A stretch of 64,000 nt of DNA, taken from Siderastrea siderea (lineage: Eukaryota > Cnidaria > Anthozoa > Scleractinia > Rhizangiidae). The first letter of the stretch is position 1. Each line of letters opens with the position of its first letter. Positions 11,401 to 18,524 of this stretch are shown piece after piece. The notes beneath the pieces were generated by a model. The model was given only the letters and a program-made list of their open reading frames with translations. It had not been told where the DNA came from and ran no database searches. The DNA is taken from positions 50,913,533-50,977,532 of the forward strand of contig OZ034967.1 of assembly GCA_964030785.1 (NCBI GenBank), written 5' to 3'. A program made the position numbers and the translations under genes.

Positions 11401-12554
11401 GCCCTGCAATGACGTTTGTTGTTGCATCGATGTTCTCCCTCATGGTCATAGGGTTTCCAACAATGGGCACAAACATAACTGGACCCGAAAAATCCGGGTA
11501 AACGGGTAATGACATCATAATGGCCTTTCTCGTGCAACAGGACGAGTTGTTTGTCTTGAAGGGGACCAAAGGTCGTGATATGATAAGAACGGTCGGCATC
11601 CACCAACAGGATCTGGTAACCGGCCAGGGAAGGAGTGGTACTGAATTGAGTCAAGGCATCATAGCCACAAGGGCCGAGGGGCACGTTGGCCTGGTCATGG
11701 AGGTCCAGAGCTAGGGTTCTCTGCAGAGGTCTTCCTTGTCGAATGGTGTTGTATTTCGGGTGATTGTCCAACCGGGCTTTGGCGGTGACGAGGGCTCTGG
11801 CACAGCAGAGTTCATCCCTGTTTTGAATATGGATAATGGAACGTTTCTGGCCTATTAAATTTCGGAGAGGTTGATGTCCGGGTTTGTTCTGGCGTCGGCG
11901 GCCGGTTCCTTGAGGGGCATGATGGACTTGAGTAATGGATACTTGAAAGGAATCGTCCATTTCAAATTGTTCGTTGCTGTTGAGGGCTTGTGCTAAACGT
12001 TGGAACAATGCCTCGACACGGTCGCCGCCTTCACGCCATTCTCCTGCTCGTAATCCCCAGCCCTGAAAATTATTATGGAGTCTGTTGGAGGCGATGGTAA
12101 AGTAGAGGCGATCTTGATCGTGGAGGGCAGGTGTGGTAGTGGTCAACACTTGATTCACCGCGCGACGTAACCCCTCTTGGAGAGCTTGAGTAATGTTTTG
12201 ACCTGGAATCAAGTTACCTCTTTGGCGTAACTGGGTATTGAAATGACGTTCACGCACTCCCAGACGGCTGCTCAAACGATCGACATAGGGTTGGAGTTCA
12301 AACTCGAAGACACCCTCCGTATTGGCATCCAAACCTCCCCCAGTTTGTTGAAGGAGATGGGTTTGAAAGGCACGTTGCCGTTCAAAGCGATCCAACGCCT
12401 CTTCACAAATGTCATCACTGTCCGCCATCTCATCAGGGGAATTCGCTGTCGTCTCTTCTGGCTCTGAATCGGACATCTCTAGTCCAAGCAATGACATCAT
12501 CTCATGGGGGTCGAGGCCACTAGGTCCCGCTTCGTCTTCTTGGCGAGAGGACAT
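8448..12554 (-). CDS. polB: Protein-primed family B DNA polymerase
   Basis: Replicates the linear viral genome by protein priming. The 1,368-residue protein has all family B motifs: Exo I FFDIEAM near 534, Exo II AHNFQGYDGYF near 592, Exo III YCKSDVRL near 717, palm motif A YIDVTSLYP near 938, motif B NSMWGKFG near 1132 and motif C YYDTDSVIY near 1224. The first 500 residues hold an acidic N-terminus, a poorly conserved region where a terminal protein could sit, and at least four Cys/His zinc-knuckle-like clusters (361-476), followed by a Lys/Arg run and an acidic run. An embedded EFHGCFWHGCPRC stretch near 830 resembles the Vsr-type endonuclease fold seen in related polymerases. It starts 40 bases downstream of a TATAAAAA box and diverges from the 12,792 gene. 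Intact, and of usual length for Polinton PolB with an N-terminal extension. Confidence 0.96.
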   Translation of the reverse strand: MSSRQEDEAGPSGLDPHEMMSLLGLEMSDSEPEETTANSPDEMADSDDICEEALDRFERQRAFQTHLLQQTGGGLDANTEGVFEFELQPYVDRLSSRLGVRERHFNTQLRQRGNLIPGQNITQALQEGLRRAVNQVLTTTTPALHDQDRLYFTIASNRLHNNFQGWGLRAGEWREGGDRVEALFQRLAQALNSNEQFEMDDSFQVSITQVHHAPQGTGRRRQNKPGHQPLRNLIGQKRSIIHIQNRDELCCARALVTAKARLDNHPKYNTIRQGRPLQRTLALDLHDQANVPLGPCGYDALTQFSTTPSLAGYQILLVDADRSYHITTFGPLQDKQLVLLHEKGHYDVITRLPGFFGSSYVCAHCWKPYDHEGEHRCNNKRHCRACCQNECPDFLEAYPRGQKATQRCQQCHRDFFGDTCFQMHLVKDHAGKPVSNLDSSVCFRLRRCPKCGKQEVGLDKIEKHQCGYIDCPSCHEYVDGATHRCFIQIATQDKKKRKRKRQRGPRAKRRVGVDATPEEEEEEEDDDLPPLHVFFDIEAMQPQEQHIANLVVAETEDNDQPVCFPGNHCVRDFLEWLDTLTLNDTRQVNVLAHNFQGYDGYFIIHQYYGDNRIVQQLRNGCKLLQVQHDRIRFIDSLSFFQMPLSAFPKTFGLTELRKGYFPHKFNHPDHQNYVGPTPALDYYMPETMSPEGKQALETWHQEQRDKVFDFKKELVAYCKSDVRLLKEGCLTFKRLFETLTGFNPFQHITIASACNHDLRMNRMIPNSIASEPVRGWKNNINYSKVALEWLTWCAQEQQTIQHARNAGEYRIPGTDFHVDGFDSSTNTVYEFHGCFWHGCPRCFPIRHESHLRHYDRTMQDVYETTQQRIQQFRELGYHVIEMWECDWSRLKDTSLDIRTYLGTLDLTEPLNPRDAFCGGRTNAVKLYHRVTPSQQIHYIDVTSLYPWVNKTCVYPKGHPRFIFNPGDTDISFYFGLVKCKILPPRHLYHPVLPYRHDSKLLFPLCAACVEQEIPKRPLDRCAECVHTDEQRALTGTWCSPELNKAIELGYEIQYIYEVWHFDETCEGLFKDYVNTWLKIKQEASGWPSWVGEDETKRQQYLREYFEHEGIQLEYAKIEHNPGLRTLAKMMLNSMWGKFGQRLNKTQVQTFHDPQAFHRFLDTSSLDVRHVSVINDQLVEVHYSYQDEDIPVSPNLNIFVACFTTCWARLRLYAALEKLGERVLYYDTDSVIYWTDENQSTPVLGDYLGEFTSELDPDDFIVEFVSGGPKNYGYQTQNGHVECKVRGFRLNSEGKTQLNYNIMRQNVLDEIQKPLLKPRQTQVIKTYQIVRDPKHYQLFTFPEYKRYQLVYDKRVVDPVTFQTYPYGYQ

Positions 12555-12587
12555 GATCAGATGAACTCACTCGAGGTTGGAGCTCTG

Positions 12588-12595
12588 TTTTTATA
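12588..12595 (-). promoter_or_regulatory. TATA box of the PolB gene
   Basis: TATAAAAA on the minus strand, with the PolB ATG 34 bases downstream. An E-box CACGTG lies just upstream at about 12612. The whole stretch CCTCCCACGTGACC followed by TTTGGT and TCTCTATAAAAA recurs at 27871-27904 ahead of the right-end operon. Confidence 0.75.
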
Positions 12596-12675
12596 GAGAA
12601 CCAAAAGGTCACGTGGGAGGGGAAGGAGCCAATCACTAAACAGGGTGCCCCCCTGAGAGGGGGTGCCCTAGGGAG

Positions 12676-12735
12676 GGGTGGGACGAGGTGGGGGACCCCC
12701 CTCCCCCCTCTCTAGTTAGGGTCCATGGTGCATCA
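12676..12735. promoter_or_regulatory. Shared G/C-run element of the left divergent promoter
   Basis: Centre of the divergent promoter between PolB and the 12,792 gene. It contains GGTGGGGGACCCCCCTCCCC and then CCATGGTGCAT. The same modules occur in inverted orientation at 27777-27835. The near-palindromic GGGGG-A-CCCCC could bind a dimeric regulator; this is inference. Confidence 0.65.
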
Positions 12736-12753
12736 CGGGAAGGAATGAGAGAC

Positions 12754-12760
12754 TATAAAA
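12754..12760 (+). promoter_or_regulatory. TATA box of the 12,792 gene
   Basis: TATAAAA sits 32 bases before the first ATG at 12792, leaving a very short leader. With the PolB TATA it forms a divergent promoter of about 240 bases. Confidence 0.7.
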
Positions 12761-12791
12761 CAGATCGACCCTCGAGGTGAGTCATCTCAAA

Positions 12792-13196
12792 ATGGACTCT
12801 GGCCATGAGAAGCTATTGGAAACATTCGAAGAGTTTGAACTAGATTTAGAAGTGGAGGAGATCTTGGAGAAAGTGAAGAGGGAGTTGGAGGAGGAGGAAA
12901 ACTTTTGTGAGTTTGCTGAACGTTTAAAGGAACTCGAGCCGGAGAAAGTCGAGGCGCAGAAACGCCGAGCAGAAGAGGCGCGTTCCTATCATCAGCTGTG
13001 TTACCCTCAAATGACCTGTGACTGGTTCATCGAGGGGCTGGATTATTGCTGCGACTACTGGCGGTACCAGTTTCAACGTCCTGCCACACCTCCCCCAGCA
13101 CCGCCACCATCGCCCCATGTCCAGCGAAAGACAGTCCCGCAGGCACCGTCGCAGACCCCCCGTGAACTACCATCAAAGCGACGACGAGGACGATGA
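12792..13196 (+). CDS. Acidic coiled-coil protein, function unknown
   Basis: The ORF is open in frame from an upstream GTG at 12777, but the first ATG, 32 bases after the TATA box, is at 12792 and gives 134 residues. The first half is strongly acidic and helical (runs of Glu with Leu heptads, residues 5-65), likely a coiled coil. A Cys/Trp/Tyr patch follows (about 75-95) and then a Pro-rich tail ending SKRRRGR, which could be a nuclear signal. Its last 80 bases overlap the next gene in another frame. It is placed opposite PolB, so an early regulatory role is plausible. I recognise no family. Confidence 0.6.
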   Translation: MDSGHEKLLETFEEFELDLEVEEILEKVKRELEEEENFCEFAERLKELEPEKVEAQKRRAEEARSYHQLCYPQMTCDWFIEGLDYCCDYWRYQFQRPATPPPAPPPSPHVQRKTVPQAPSQTPRELPSKRRRGR

Positions 13197-13225
13197 CGAC
13201 ACCAACGACGATGACTATGACCCCC

Positions 13226-13261
<36 letters not shown>

Positions 13262-14202
13262 TTGACGCCGACGACGACGACGACGTTGACGCCGACGACG
13301 ACGACGACGACGAGGACTACGAATTGCCCAACCTTGAGCGTAAACAACTGCAGCAACTGACCGCTCAAGCGAGGTACCGGGCCAGGCATCCCGACCGAGT
13401 AGCCGCCACTCAACAACGGTTTCTGGCGAAACGTCAGAGCAAGGTACTCCGAATGAGGGCCAAATGTAAACGGTACCGGGCCAAAAACCCAGACAGTGGA
13501 AAAAAGTACCGAGAAAACAATCGAGAGTTCATCGCGGTGTCGAAGCAGTGTTACCGGGAAAAACGTCGTAAACAGGTGGCGGCGGCCTGCAAGCGCTACA
13601 GGGCAAGGTATCCAGAGCGCGTGGCGGAGGCCCACAAGCGTTACCGGGAAAGGAATCGAGACCGCTTGCTGGAGTACGAGAAGCGCTACCGGGAAAAACA
13701 TCGAGCCCAGGTGACGGAGAGGCAAAAGCGCTACCGGGAAAACCATCGGGAACAGCTTTTGGCGTATGAGCAACAATATCGGGAGACCCATCGAGAGCTG
13801 TTGAGGGAGAAAGAGAGGTGTCGTCGAGCCCGCCTGGTGGAGAAAAAGAGAACTCGAGAGAAATTGAAGGCCTTAGGACCTTTGACACTAACCATCCCCC
13901 TGACGGATTATTTGAAATCTGGTCCTGTGACGCTGGAATCTGTGAATACAAACGGACCGCCCGCGGACTCTCATACTCTCATTGATTTGGATTCGGGGGG
14001 CGTGCAAGTCGTGGACCCCCCTGATTGGGAGAACCTTTCGTTTTTGGAGGACTTATTGAAAGACATGTCACCCGATGATTGGCAGCAGGTCATGAACGAT
14101 GTCGAGGATTTTGATGTGGAGGCATTGCTGCCCCCTGAAGACCTCGTTCATGACATGTCATCCGACGAGGGCGTGGATTTGATCTATGATTTGGTGTCTT
14201 AA
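13117..14202 (+). CDS. Basic-repeat protein with acidic C-terminus, possible transcription regulator
   Basis: 361 residues from ATG 13117 (an upstream in-frame GTG at 13018 is unlikely in a eukaryote). Layout: an Arg-rich start; an Asp-only tract with two VDADDDDD units (about 20-65); then about nine repeats of 16-18 residues around KRYRxxxPExVxxA/KRYRERNRDRLLEYE (about 75-250), highly basic and helical; then a C-terminal 110 residues with SFLEDLLKDMSPDDW and more acidic/hydrophobic stretches like a transactivation domain. The basic repeats suggest nucleic-acid binding. Role as a viral transcription factor is inference. The Asp tract derives from a GAC microsatellite, which may change length. 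It overlaps the 12,792 gene by 80 bases and could be translated by leaky scanning from the same message. Confidence 0.7.
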
Positions 14203-14420
14203 CCCTCGTCTCAGTATTTTGGCAGAACATTCGTATTTGACAACTCATGAACCAATGAGACAGTGACATTGTTTTTATTTTATCAGGATTATTTTGTCTA
14301 CATCACAATGGGTTATGTCGGTCTCCAAATGTGGTTGATACCACATCTTTGTTTGAGACAGTACAACGAACCAATGAGACATTTTTCATTGTTTATTTTT
14401 ACTCAACATGTCATTAAATT
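14203..14420. other. Convergent intergenic spacer
   Basis: AT-rich spacer between converging transcripts. It contains a duplicated ACCAATGAGACA block (near 14251 and 14370) each followed by CATTG and TTTTTATTTT or TTTATTTTT. On the minus strand AATAAA at 14392-14397 is well placed as poly(A) signal for the virion gene block. Confidence 0.6.
14392..14397 (-). terminator. Poly(A) signal AATAAA for the virion gene block
   Basis: AATAAA on the minus strand 24 bases beyond the PLA2 stop codon, the only such hexamer close behind the last gene of the block. Confidence 0.5.
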
Positions 14421-14777
14421 TTACAATTTCAAACGTTTCTTGGCTTGCATAATTTTCTTGACCACCCGTTCCGTCTTGTTTTTCTTGCCGGGTAATCGAT
14501 CAATGGCTTGGATCATCTTGGTATCGGCTTTCCATTTATCTTGCAAATTCTTGGCACGACTGTAATCAATGTCGTGTTGCTTAGCAATTTGGTCCAAGCG
14601 ATTGATCCCGGGATCCCCACGTTTCAGACGTTTAGCCAAATGGGTGCCAGGGCCCATGTACTGATAACCGGGCCAATGAAATTCCTTCCCCGTTTTCGCA
14701 ATCCATTTTTGTACATCCAAGGCCCCTCCTCGTTGGGGGCGTTTCCGTTTAATACCCCTTCTCCTCTTGGTGGGCAT
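14421..14777 (-). CDS. Parvovirus-like virion phospholipase A2
   Basis: 118 residues. The centre carries the secreted-PLA2 signature used by parvovirus VP1: calcium loop YMGPGT at 40-45 and catalytic HDIDY at 68-72, 24 residues apart, within one PLA2 core. In parvoviruses this activity lets the particle cross the endosomal membrane; the same use here is inference. The N-terminus is Arg/Lys-rich and contains PQRGG|A (cleavage after residue 18), a fit to the adenain consensus, so the enzyme may be released or activated by the viral protease. The C-terminus is a second basic tail. It is the last gene of the minus-strand virion block, two bases after the preceding stop. PLA2 genes are known in some adintoviruses. 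Confidence 0.9.
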   Translation of the reverse strand: MPTKRRRGIKRKRPQRGGALDVQKWIAKTGKEFHWPGYQYMGPGTHLAKRLKRGDPGINRLDQIAKQHDIDYSRAKNLQDKWKADTKMIQAIDRLPGKKNKTERVVKKIMQAKKRLKL

Positions 14778-14779
14778 GT

Positions 14780-15433
14780 TTATTCACTGTCGTACTGCAA
14801 ACGTCTCCGTCGGGGCTGTTTGGTTTTGGTCCAATCTTCCCAACCGGGTAAGGGTTTTAATCGTTGCACTTCCCGGGAGACGCCTTTGCCTTTGCCTTTG
14901 CCTTTGCCTTTACCACTCTCAGCTAACTTTTTTTCCAAGGCCTTGCGCTGTTCTCGAATGACTTGTAAACGCGTCCGGGTATCCCCTCGACTGGTGGAAG
15001 GTCTCTCTTCTCCTCGACTGGTAGAAGGTCTCTGTTCTCTCGCGCCTTCCCTGGTAGCAGGGGTAATGGCGGGTTTGGGGGCCGACGGACCTCCTTTTAT
15101 CATGCGCTTCAACCATTGTTCCACGGGTCCCGTTACCAAATCCCCGGCTTCTTCTTCCTCGCCTTCTTCGCCTGGTGGACCACCCGGGGCACCAACCCCC
15201 ACCCCACAAGGAAATTGACGAATGCGTTTGGTTAACTTGATTAATTCTTGACTCAACGGTTTGGTTTGAGCATTAACCAGGGCTGGAGGTAATTGAGGGT
15301 TGGCTAATAACACATGTTTTTGGGCGGCGAGCGTCGCGGCTTTGTTCAACAAGGCATTTTCGGTGAGTTCTCCTTTGTAATATTGAATGAGTTGTTCCAA
15401 GTCCTTTTGGGGAATCATGTAGACCTCGTCCAT
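14780..15433 (-). CDS. Conserved adintovirus-type virion-block protein, function unknown
   Basis: The ORF opens at a GTG, but the first ATG is 15433, giving 217 residues beginning MDEVYMIPQKDLEQL. The first 75 residues are helical and look conserved in style (LIQYYKGELTEN, LNKAATLAAQKHVLL). Then come a Gly/Pro/Glu-rich linker, two RPSTSRG(E/D) repeats near 160-175, a helical basic stretch, and a GKGKGKGKGKG tract near 190 from a CTTTGC-type repeat. The C-terminus is basic. I believe the N-terminal part recurs in Polinton/adintovirus genomes as an unannotated virion-cluster protein, but cannot name it. Confidence 0.75.
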   Translation of the reverse strand: MDEVYMIPQKDLEQLIQYYKGELTENALLNKAATLAAQKHVLLANPQLPPALVNAQTKPLSQELIKLTKRIRQFPCGVGVGAPGGPPGEEGEEEEAGDLVTGPVEQWLKRMIKGGPSAPKPAITPATREGAREQRPSTSRGEERPSTSRGDTRTRLQVIREQRKALEKKLAESGKGKGKGKGKGVSREVQRLKPLPGWEDWTKTKQPRRRRLQYDSE

Positions 15434-15495
15434 GGTCTTCCAATGCACGACAGCTGTCACAACAGGCGATATTTATGCTTCCATGTCTTGACACG

Positions 15496-15813
15496 TTAAC
15501 GAACACATTGACATAACACCTCGTGAAGTCCTTGAAACAACCCTTGTCCTTTTTGTCGGACTAACCACTGACGACGTTTTTTGACGGAATGTCGACGACG
15601 TCCCAAATCACGTAGTACCTTTTTATAGGGTTGAAGTTTAGCCAGCATGGGTGGGGTCACAGGAATCTTGTTTTTTAAAAAGTTCAACACCAATTCACTC
15701 ACAGCATTGATTTGATCGGCATTGGCATGTTGTAACAACTCTTGACGTTTGGAACCATTGGCTTCTTGTAACATGGACCGTAAAAACGGCAATTGACGTC
15801 GAAGACGTTGCAT
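15496..15813 (-). CDS. Small basic conserved virion-block protein
   Basis: 105 residues, starting MQRLRRQLPFLRSM. The middle (HANADQINAVSELVLNFL, then PVTPPMLAKLQPY and RRRHSVKKRRQWL) is a pattern I recognise as recurring in cnidarian Polinton/adintovirus clusters without a known role. RQKGQ|GLFQG near 88-96 fits the second adenain site type (QxGx|G), suggesting a proteolytic maturation like that of adenovirus core proteins. Minus strand, in line with its neighbours. Confidence 0.75.
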   Translation of the reverse strand: MQRLRRQLPFLRSMLQEANGSKRQELLQHANADQINAVSELVLNFLKNKIPVTPPMLAKLQPYKKVLRDLGRRRHSVKKRRQWLVRQKGQGLFQGLHEVLCQCVR

Positions 15814-15816
15814 CCT

Positions 15817-15981
15817 TTATCGATGACGACGACGATACCGTTGATTGGCATTTTGAATCGTGCGTTTTATACGTTTATCCGTTTCCAAGGCCACGGCTTT
15901 CCCCAATCCTGCCATGGCGGGCACCAATAGATTTAAAAAACCGCCTCGTTGACGACGACGTCGTCGTCTTCTCCTCACCAT
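15817..15981 (-). CDS. 54-residue Arg-rich core-type protein with QRGG site
   Basis: A short ORF of 54 codons: MVRRRRRRRR, then QRGG|FLNLLV, a short hydrophobic/Gly-Ala segment (PAMAGLGKAVAL) and a basic tail ending RYRRRHR. Composition and size resemble adenovirus pX/mu, the small core peptide cut by adenain; QRGG|F fits the cleavage consensus. Its start lies seven bases inside the next upstream gene (stop at 15975), and it ends four bases before the 15,813 start, so spacing is that of a packed block. Identification as a core protein is inference from composition and context. Confidence 0.7.
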   Translation of the reverse strand: MVRRRRRRRRQRGGFLNLLVPAMAGLGKAVALETDKRIKRTIQNANQRYRRRHR

Positions 15982-16304
15982 GCTCGACCCGTCAATAGAC
16001 GTTGCAGGGCTTTGTTTTGTTTGATGGCATCTCGCGACTCTTTATAGCCTTGACGGGTATTGCGTTTAAAATCTTGCCACCAACCCCCACCTCGTTGTCG
16101 TCGGTAATGTTGTACATTATCGGTAATGCCTTTCAAGGCTTGCCCGCCTAATTTGCCTAAAGCCAGTCCAAACCCAGGCGCTGGGCCTGATAGAAACATA
16201 CTCATGCCATGGGCTATTTTATCCACCAAACGGGGTTTGCGACGCATTAAAGCGCCTCCTCTTTGTTTCCTTTTTCTGCGTCGTCGTCGTCGTTGGACGG
16301 CCAT
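15975..16304 (-). CDS. Basic virion-type protein with two QRGG sites
   Basis: 109 residues. N-terminus MAVQRRRRRRKRKQRGG|AL, then a central Gly/Ala-rich, mildly amphipathic segment (MSMFLSGPAPGFGLALGKL, about 34-52), a second site YRRQRGG|GWWQDF near 72, and a basic helical tail. Two QxGG sites would release the central peptide, a layout reminiscent of adenovirus pVI/pX precursors. No family is certain. The start overlaps the 3' end of the upstream membrane-protein gene by 58 bases in another frame. Confidence 0.7.
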   Translation of the reverse strand: MAVQRRRRRRKRKQRGGALMRRKPRLVDKIAHGMSMFLSGPAPGFGLALGKLGGQALKGITDNVQHYRRQRGGGWWQDFKRNTRQGYKESRDAIKQNKALQRLLTGRAW

Positions 16305-16909
16305 GGTTCTAAGAGTGTGGGACTAGGAGGGAGCGGCTTTTTATTGATCCAATAATCTTTGGGTTTCAATGGACGAGGACATCCGTCTACATAGCATAGG
16401 GCTTCCAAGGGTTGGTACACAAAATGACCATGGTAATCTTGCACACATCGTTTGGGTAATGGAGGGGTGAAATCCACAATGGTATCATCCAAGGTTTGCA
16501 TCTTGATTAAAAATCGTTCCAGATCCTCCAAGGGAACACCCCGCACATGGGTTTTCAATTCGGTCAAGGCTTTGGCATAGGTGGTAAACGCAAACCGACT
16601 CATGGTCACTTTAAATCGGTATTGTTTAAAATCATTCCATCCTTTGACCACGGTCCCCACGGCCGCCAAACAGGCTACCAATGTACTGTTTTCCAAAAGG
16701 GGTCCCGCAATCATGCCTGCAGCCATCAGGAGTAAGGCCATGCCATTGAACAAGGCATTCATCCACTTGTAATGATTCAACATTTTTCGATAACACCACC
16801 ATTGTTGATGATAAAAAGCATACAAGGAATCCATCCGTTGTAATAATTCCGGGGGGAAGGGAAGTCCATGCTGTTTTGATCCATTCAATAACGACACGAC
16901 GGTTTTCAT
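16247..16909 (-). CDS. Two-helix membrane protein of the virion block
   Basis: The frame opens at a GTG, but the first ATG is 16909, giving 220 residues. Two hydrophobic segments, ALFNGMALLLMAAGMIAG (about 53-70) and STLVACLAAVGTVV (about 75-90), form a hairpin after an aromatic region rich in Tyr and Trp, followed by a helical stretch (FKVTMSRFAFTTYAKAL). The order, membrane hairpin followed by a long helix, recalls SLATT-type proteins, but that is only a resemblance. The C-terminal 70 residues are Pro/Cys-rich and end in an acidic tail. It begins two bases after the stop of the upstream gene. A role in an internal membrane or in membrane penetration is inference. Confidence 0.75.
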   Translation of the reverse strand: MKTVVSLLNGSKQHGLPFPPELLQRMDSLYAFYHQQWWCYRKMLNHYKWMNALFNGMALLLMAAGMIAGPLLENSTLVACLAAVGTVVKGWNDFKQYRFKVTMSRFAFTTYAKALTELKTHVRGVPLEDLERFLIKMQTLDDTIVDFTPPLPKRCVQDYHGHFVYQPLEALCYVDGCPRPLKPKDYWINKKPLPPSPTLLEPWPSNDDDDAEKGNKEEAL

Positions 16910-16911
16910 CC

Positions 16912-17814
16912 TCACGGCGAAACACGGGACGACGAGGTTTGTACGCTCGGTGCTCCTCCTTGTTTATAACTGGTCACAATGCTATTGGTCATGGTGACAT
17001 TAGCAATTTCACGTCCTTGGGCCAACTGTTCTTGATCTTGTAACAGCATACGTAAACGTCGTTGTAAATCCGCTTGACGCAAGGTACGAGGGGGTGGAGT
17101 CTGAGATCCTCGAGGAGTGGATGGACTGGAGGAAGGTGTCCTAGGTGTACCGGGAAAAAGTCGTCGTCGTCTACCACGTCGACCACCACGACGGCCACCG
17201 CCACCACCACCTCCTCCACCACCACCACCACCACCTCCTCCACCACCACCACCACCACCACCACCACCAGCACCACCACCACCAGCACCAGCACCACCAC
17301 CACCACCAGCACCACCACCACCACCACCAGCTCCACCTGCTCCACCACCAGCACTACCACGCCCACCACCACCACTACCACCACGTCCACCACCTCTAGT
17401 CCTAGGACCACGGCGCCCCCCACGGCCATTACCATTACCCCCTGCGCCCGCTGCTGTCCGAGCACCTGCCACTGTTCTTCTTCGAGGATCGGGCGACACC
17501 CATGCGCTTCCCCAAGTAGGTGGGCTGTCCACGGAAGACGGTGGGGTGGTCTGTATGCTACGGAATGATTGACTTCCTGGACTTCCTACCCCGGCTGGGG
17601 AAGAGGTCTGCATAGTGGGGAGAGATTCCATAAACTGAAAGAGGGGCTCGGCTTCCATTTCTTCCATGGCGACGTCGAGAAGGCCTTGGTCTCCTGTGAA
17701 ATACAAATCTTGCCAGGCGCTTGGGGACATTTGATTGCCGCTGGCCGCCCCCACACCCGCAGGGGCCACGGTATCGTACGATTGCGGAGGTTGACGGTCA
17801 TCATCATCCGCCAT
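16912..17814 (-). CDS. Gly-rich virion-block protein
   Basis: Start chosen at ATG 17814 (context ACCATGG), 36 bases after a TATAAAG box; the longer reading frame opens with TTG upstream of the expected transcript start. About 300 residues: an acidic start MADDDDRQ, an unstructured Ser/Pro region, a run of almost pure Gly with some Ala and Arg (genomic 17195-17400, a CCA/GGT microsatellite), a second Ser/Pro/Arg region and a helical C-terminus (LQRRLRMLLQDQEQLAQ). The Gly tract is likely a flexible linker prone to length change. Function is unknown; placement between ATPase and membrane protein suggests a structural role. Confidence 0.65.
   Translation of the reverse strand: MADDDDRQPPQSYDTVAPAGVGAASGNQMSPSAWQDLYFTGDQGLLDVAMEEMEAEPLFQFMESLPTMQTSSPAGVGSPGSQSFRSIQTTPPSSVDSPPTWGSAWVSPDPRRRTVAGARTAAGAGGNGNGRGGRRGPRTRGGGRGGSGGGGRGSAGGGAGGAGGGGGGAGGGGGAGAGGGGAGGGGGGGGGGGGGGGGGGGGGGGGGRRGGRRGRRRRLFPGTPRTPSSSPSTPRGSQTPPPRTLRQADLQRRLRMLLQDQEQLAQGREIANVTMTNSIVTSYKQGGAPSVQTSSSRVSP
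17195..17400. repeat. CCA/CCG-type trinucleotide tract inside a viral gene
   Basis: About 200 bases of near-continuous CCA and CAC triplets with CCT, CAG and CGT variants. In the coding minus strand they read GGT/GGA and encode the poly-Gly tract. In the other five frames they produce spurious poly-Pro, poly-Thr, poly-His and poly-Val ORFs. Confidence 0.9.
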
Positions 17815-17849
17815 GGTTGCTCGCTTATTTTCCTGTTCCAAGGGGCTCC

Positions 17850-17856
17850 CTTTATA
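17850..17856 (-). promoter_or_regulatory. TATA box of the Gly-rich gene
   Basis: TATAAAG on the minus strand 36 bases before ATG 17814. It lies at the 3' end of the ATPase gene, so transcripts are probably nested. Confidence 0.55.
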
Positions 17857-18505
17857 GTCGTTTTTGATAGGTGCGAGTCCATCCTTCGTCTTTTAACAGG
17901 TGACTCAACACCCGTTGTTGATCGGACGAGGCAGGGTGTAAATCCAAGACCAAATACCCATACGGTCGTGTGGTGGCTTGATGAAACGTCTCCAACGTGT
18001 CTTTCCAAGTGGTAGGAAACGATTGCAGCATGACATTGCGTACCCCTAATTGATCTCGGGGGTTCTTGAACGCCACAATGTAATGGGCATTGCGGGAAAT
18101 ACTTTTAGCATAGCGACCCACGGGAAACATGTCTTGGCACAAGTATAGGACGGTCACCCCTTGATGATGTGAATGTTTGGTGAATAAATCCAACACGCGT
18201 TTATCGTGACTCCCTTCATCCATTAAATCATCCAACACCAGGACCCCCTGTCCTTCAGGAAACCATTGGACCAATGCCTCATGATCGGGAATCCCTTCGT
18301 GAAACACCACCCCTTGATCTTGCATGCTTCGAAATCGATCTTGCCAGGCCCCATAACAATAATGCAATTGGGTCGGTGGGGTTTCAAACAACTCTGGGTT
18401 GTCTACCAAGAGTTTTTCCGTAAACACAGTTTTACCACATCCCGAAGGACCCACCACCAAGATAGAGGAAGGAGTATGAAAACGAAACGGTTTCCCCGTT
18501 TGCAT
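17852..18505 (-). CDS. A32/FtsK-HerA-type genome packaging ATPase
   Basis: 217 residues. Walker A GPSGCGKT at 19-26 and Walker B GVLVLDDLMDE at 87-97 match the packaging ATPases of Polintons, adintoviruses and poxviruses (A32), which drive DNA into the preformed shell. Length is typical for the short Polinton form. Near 150-160 an NPRDQLGVRN stretch fits the C-terminal sensor region. It is transcribed on the minus strand downstream of the tRNA-like gene and has an AATAAAAAAGG box about 36 bases before the ATG. Confidence 0.95.
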   Translation of the reverse strand: MQTGKPFRFHTPSSILVVGPSGCGKTVFTEKLLVDNPELFETPPTQLHYCYGAWQDRFRSMQDQGVVFHEGIPDHEALVQWFPEGQGVLVLDDLMDEGSHDKRVLDLFTKHSHHQGVTVLYLCQDMFPVGRYAKSISRNAHYIVAFKNPRDQLGVRNVMLQSFPTTWKDTLETFHQATTRPYGYLVLDLHPASSDQQRVLSHLLKDEGWTRTYQKRL

Positions 18506-18524
18506 GATGACGAACTACCCTTAG

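Noticed and set aside
13027..13791. Antisense Val/Leu-rich 254-codon ORF
   Set aside because: Antisense to the poly-Asp and KRYR repeats of the 13,117 gene; no independent signal.
12792..14202. A spliced fusion of the two overlapping early ORFs
   Set aside because: The best donor (GTGAGT at 12907) and acceptor (CCAG at 13124) do not keep the frame, so fusion was not claimed.
16989..17465. Minus-strand Val-rich ORF
   Set aside because: Another frame of the same triplet tract; composition is pure repeat.
17074..17572. Long plus-strand ORFs rich in Pro, Thr or His
   Set aside because: They are frame shadows of the CCA tract inside the minus-strand Gly-rich gene.
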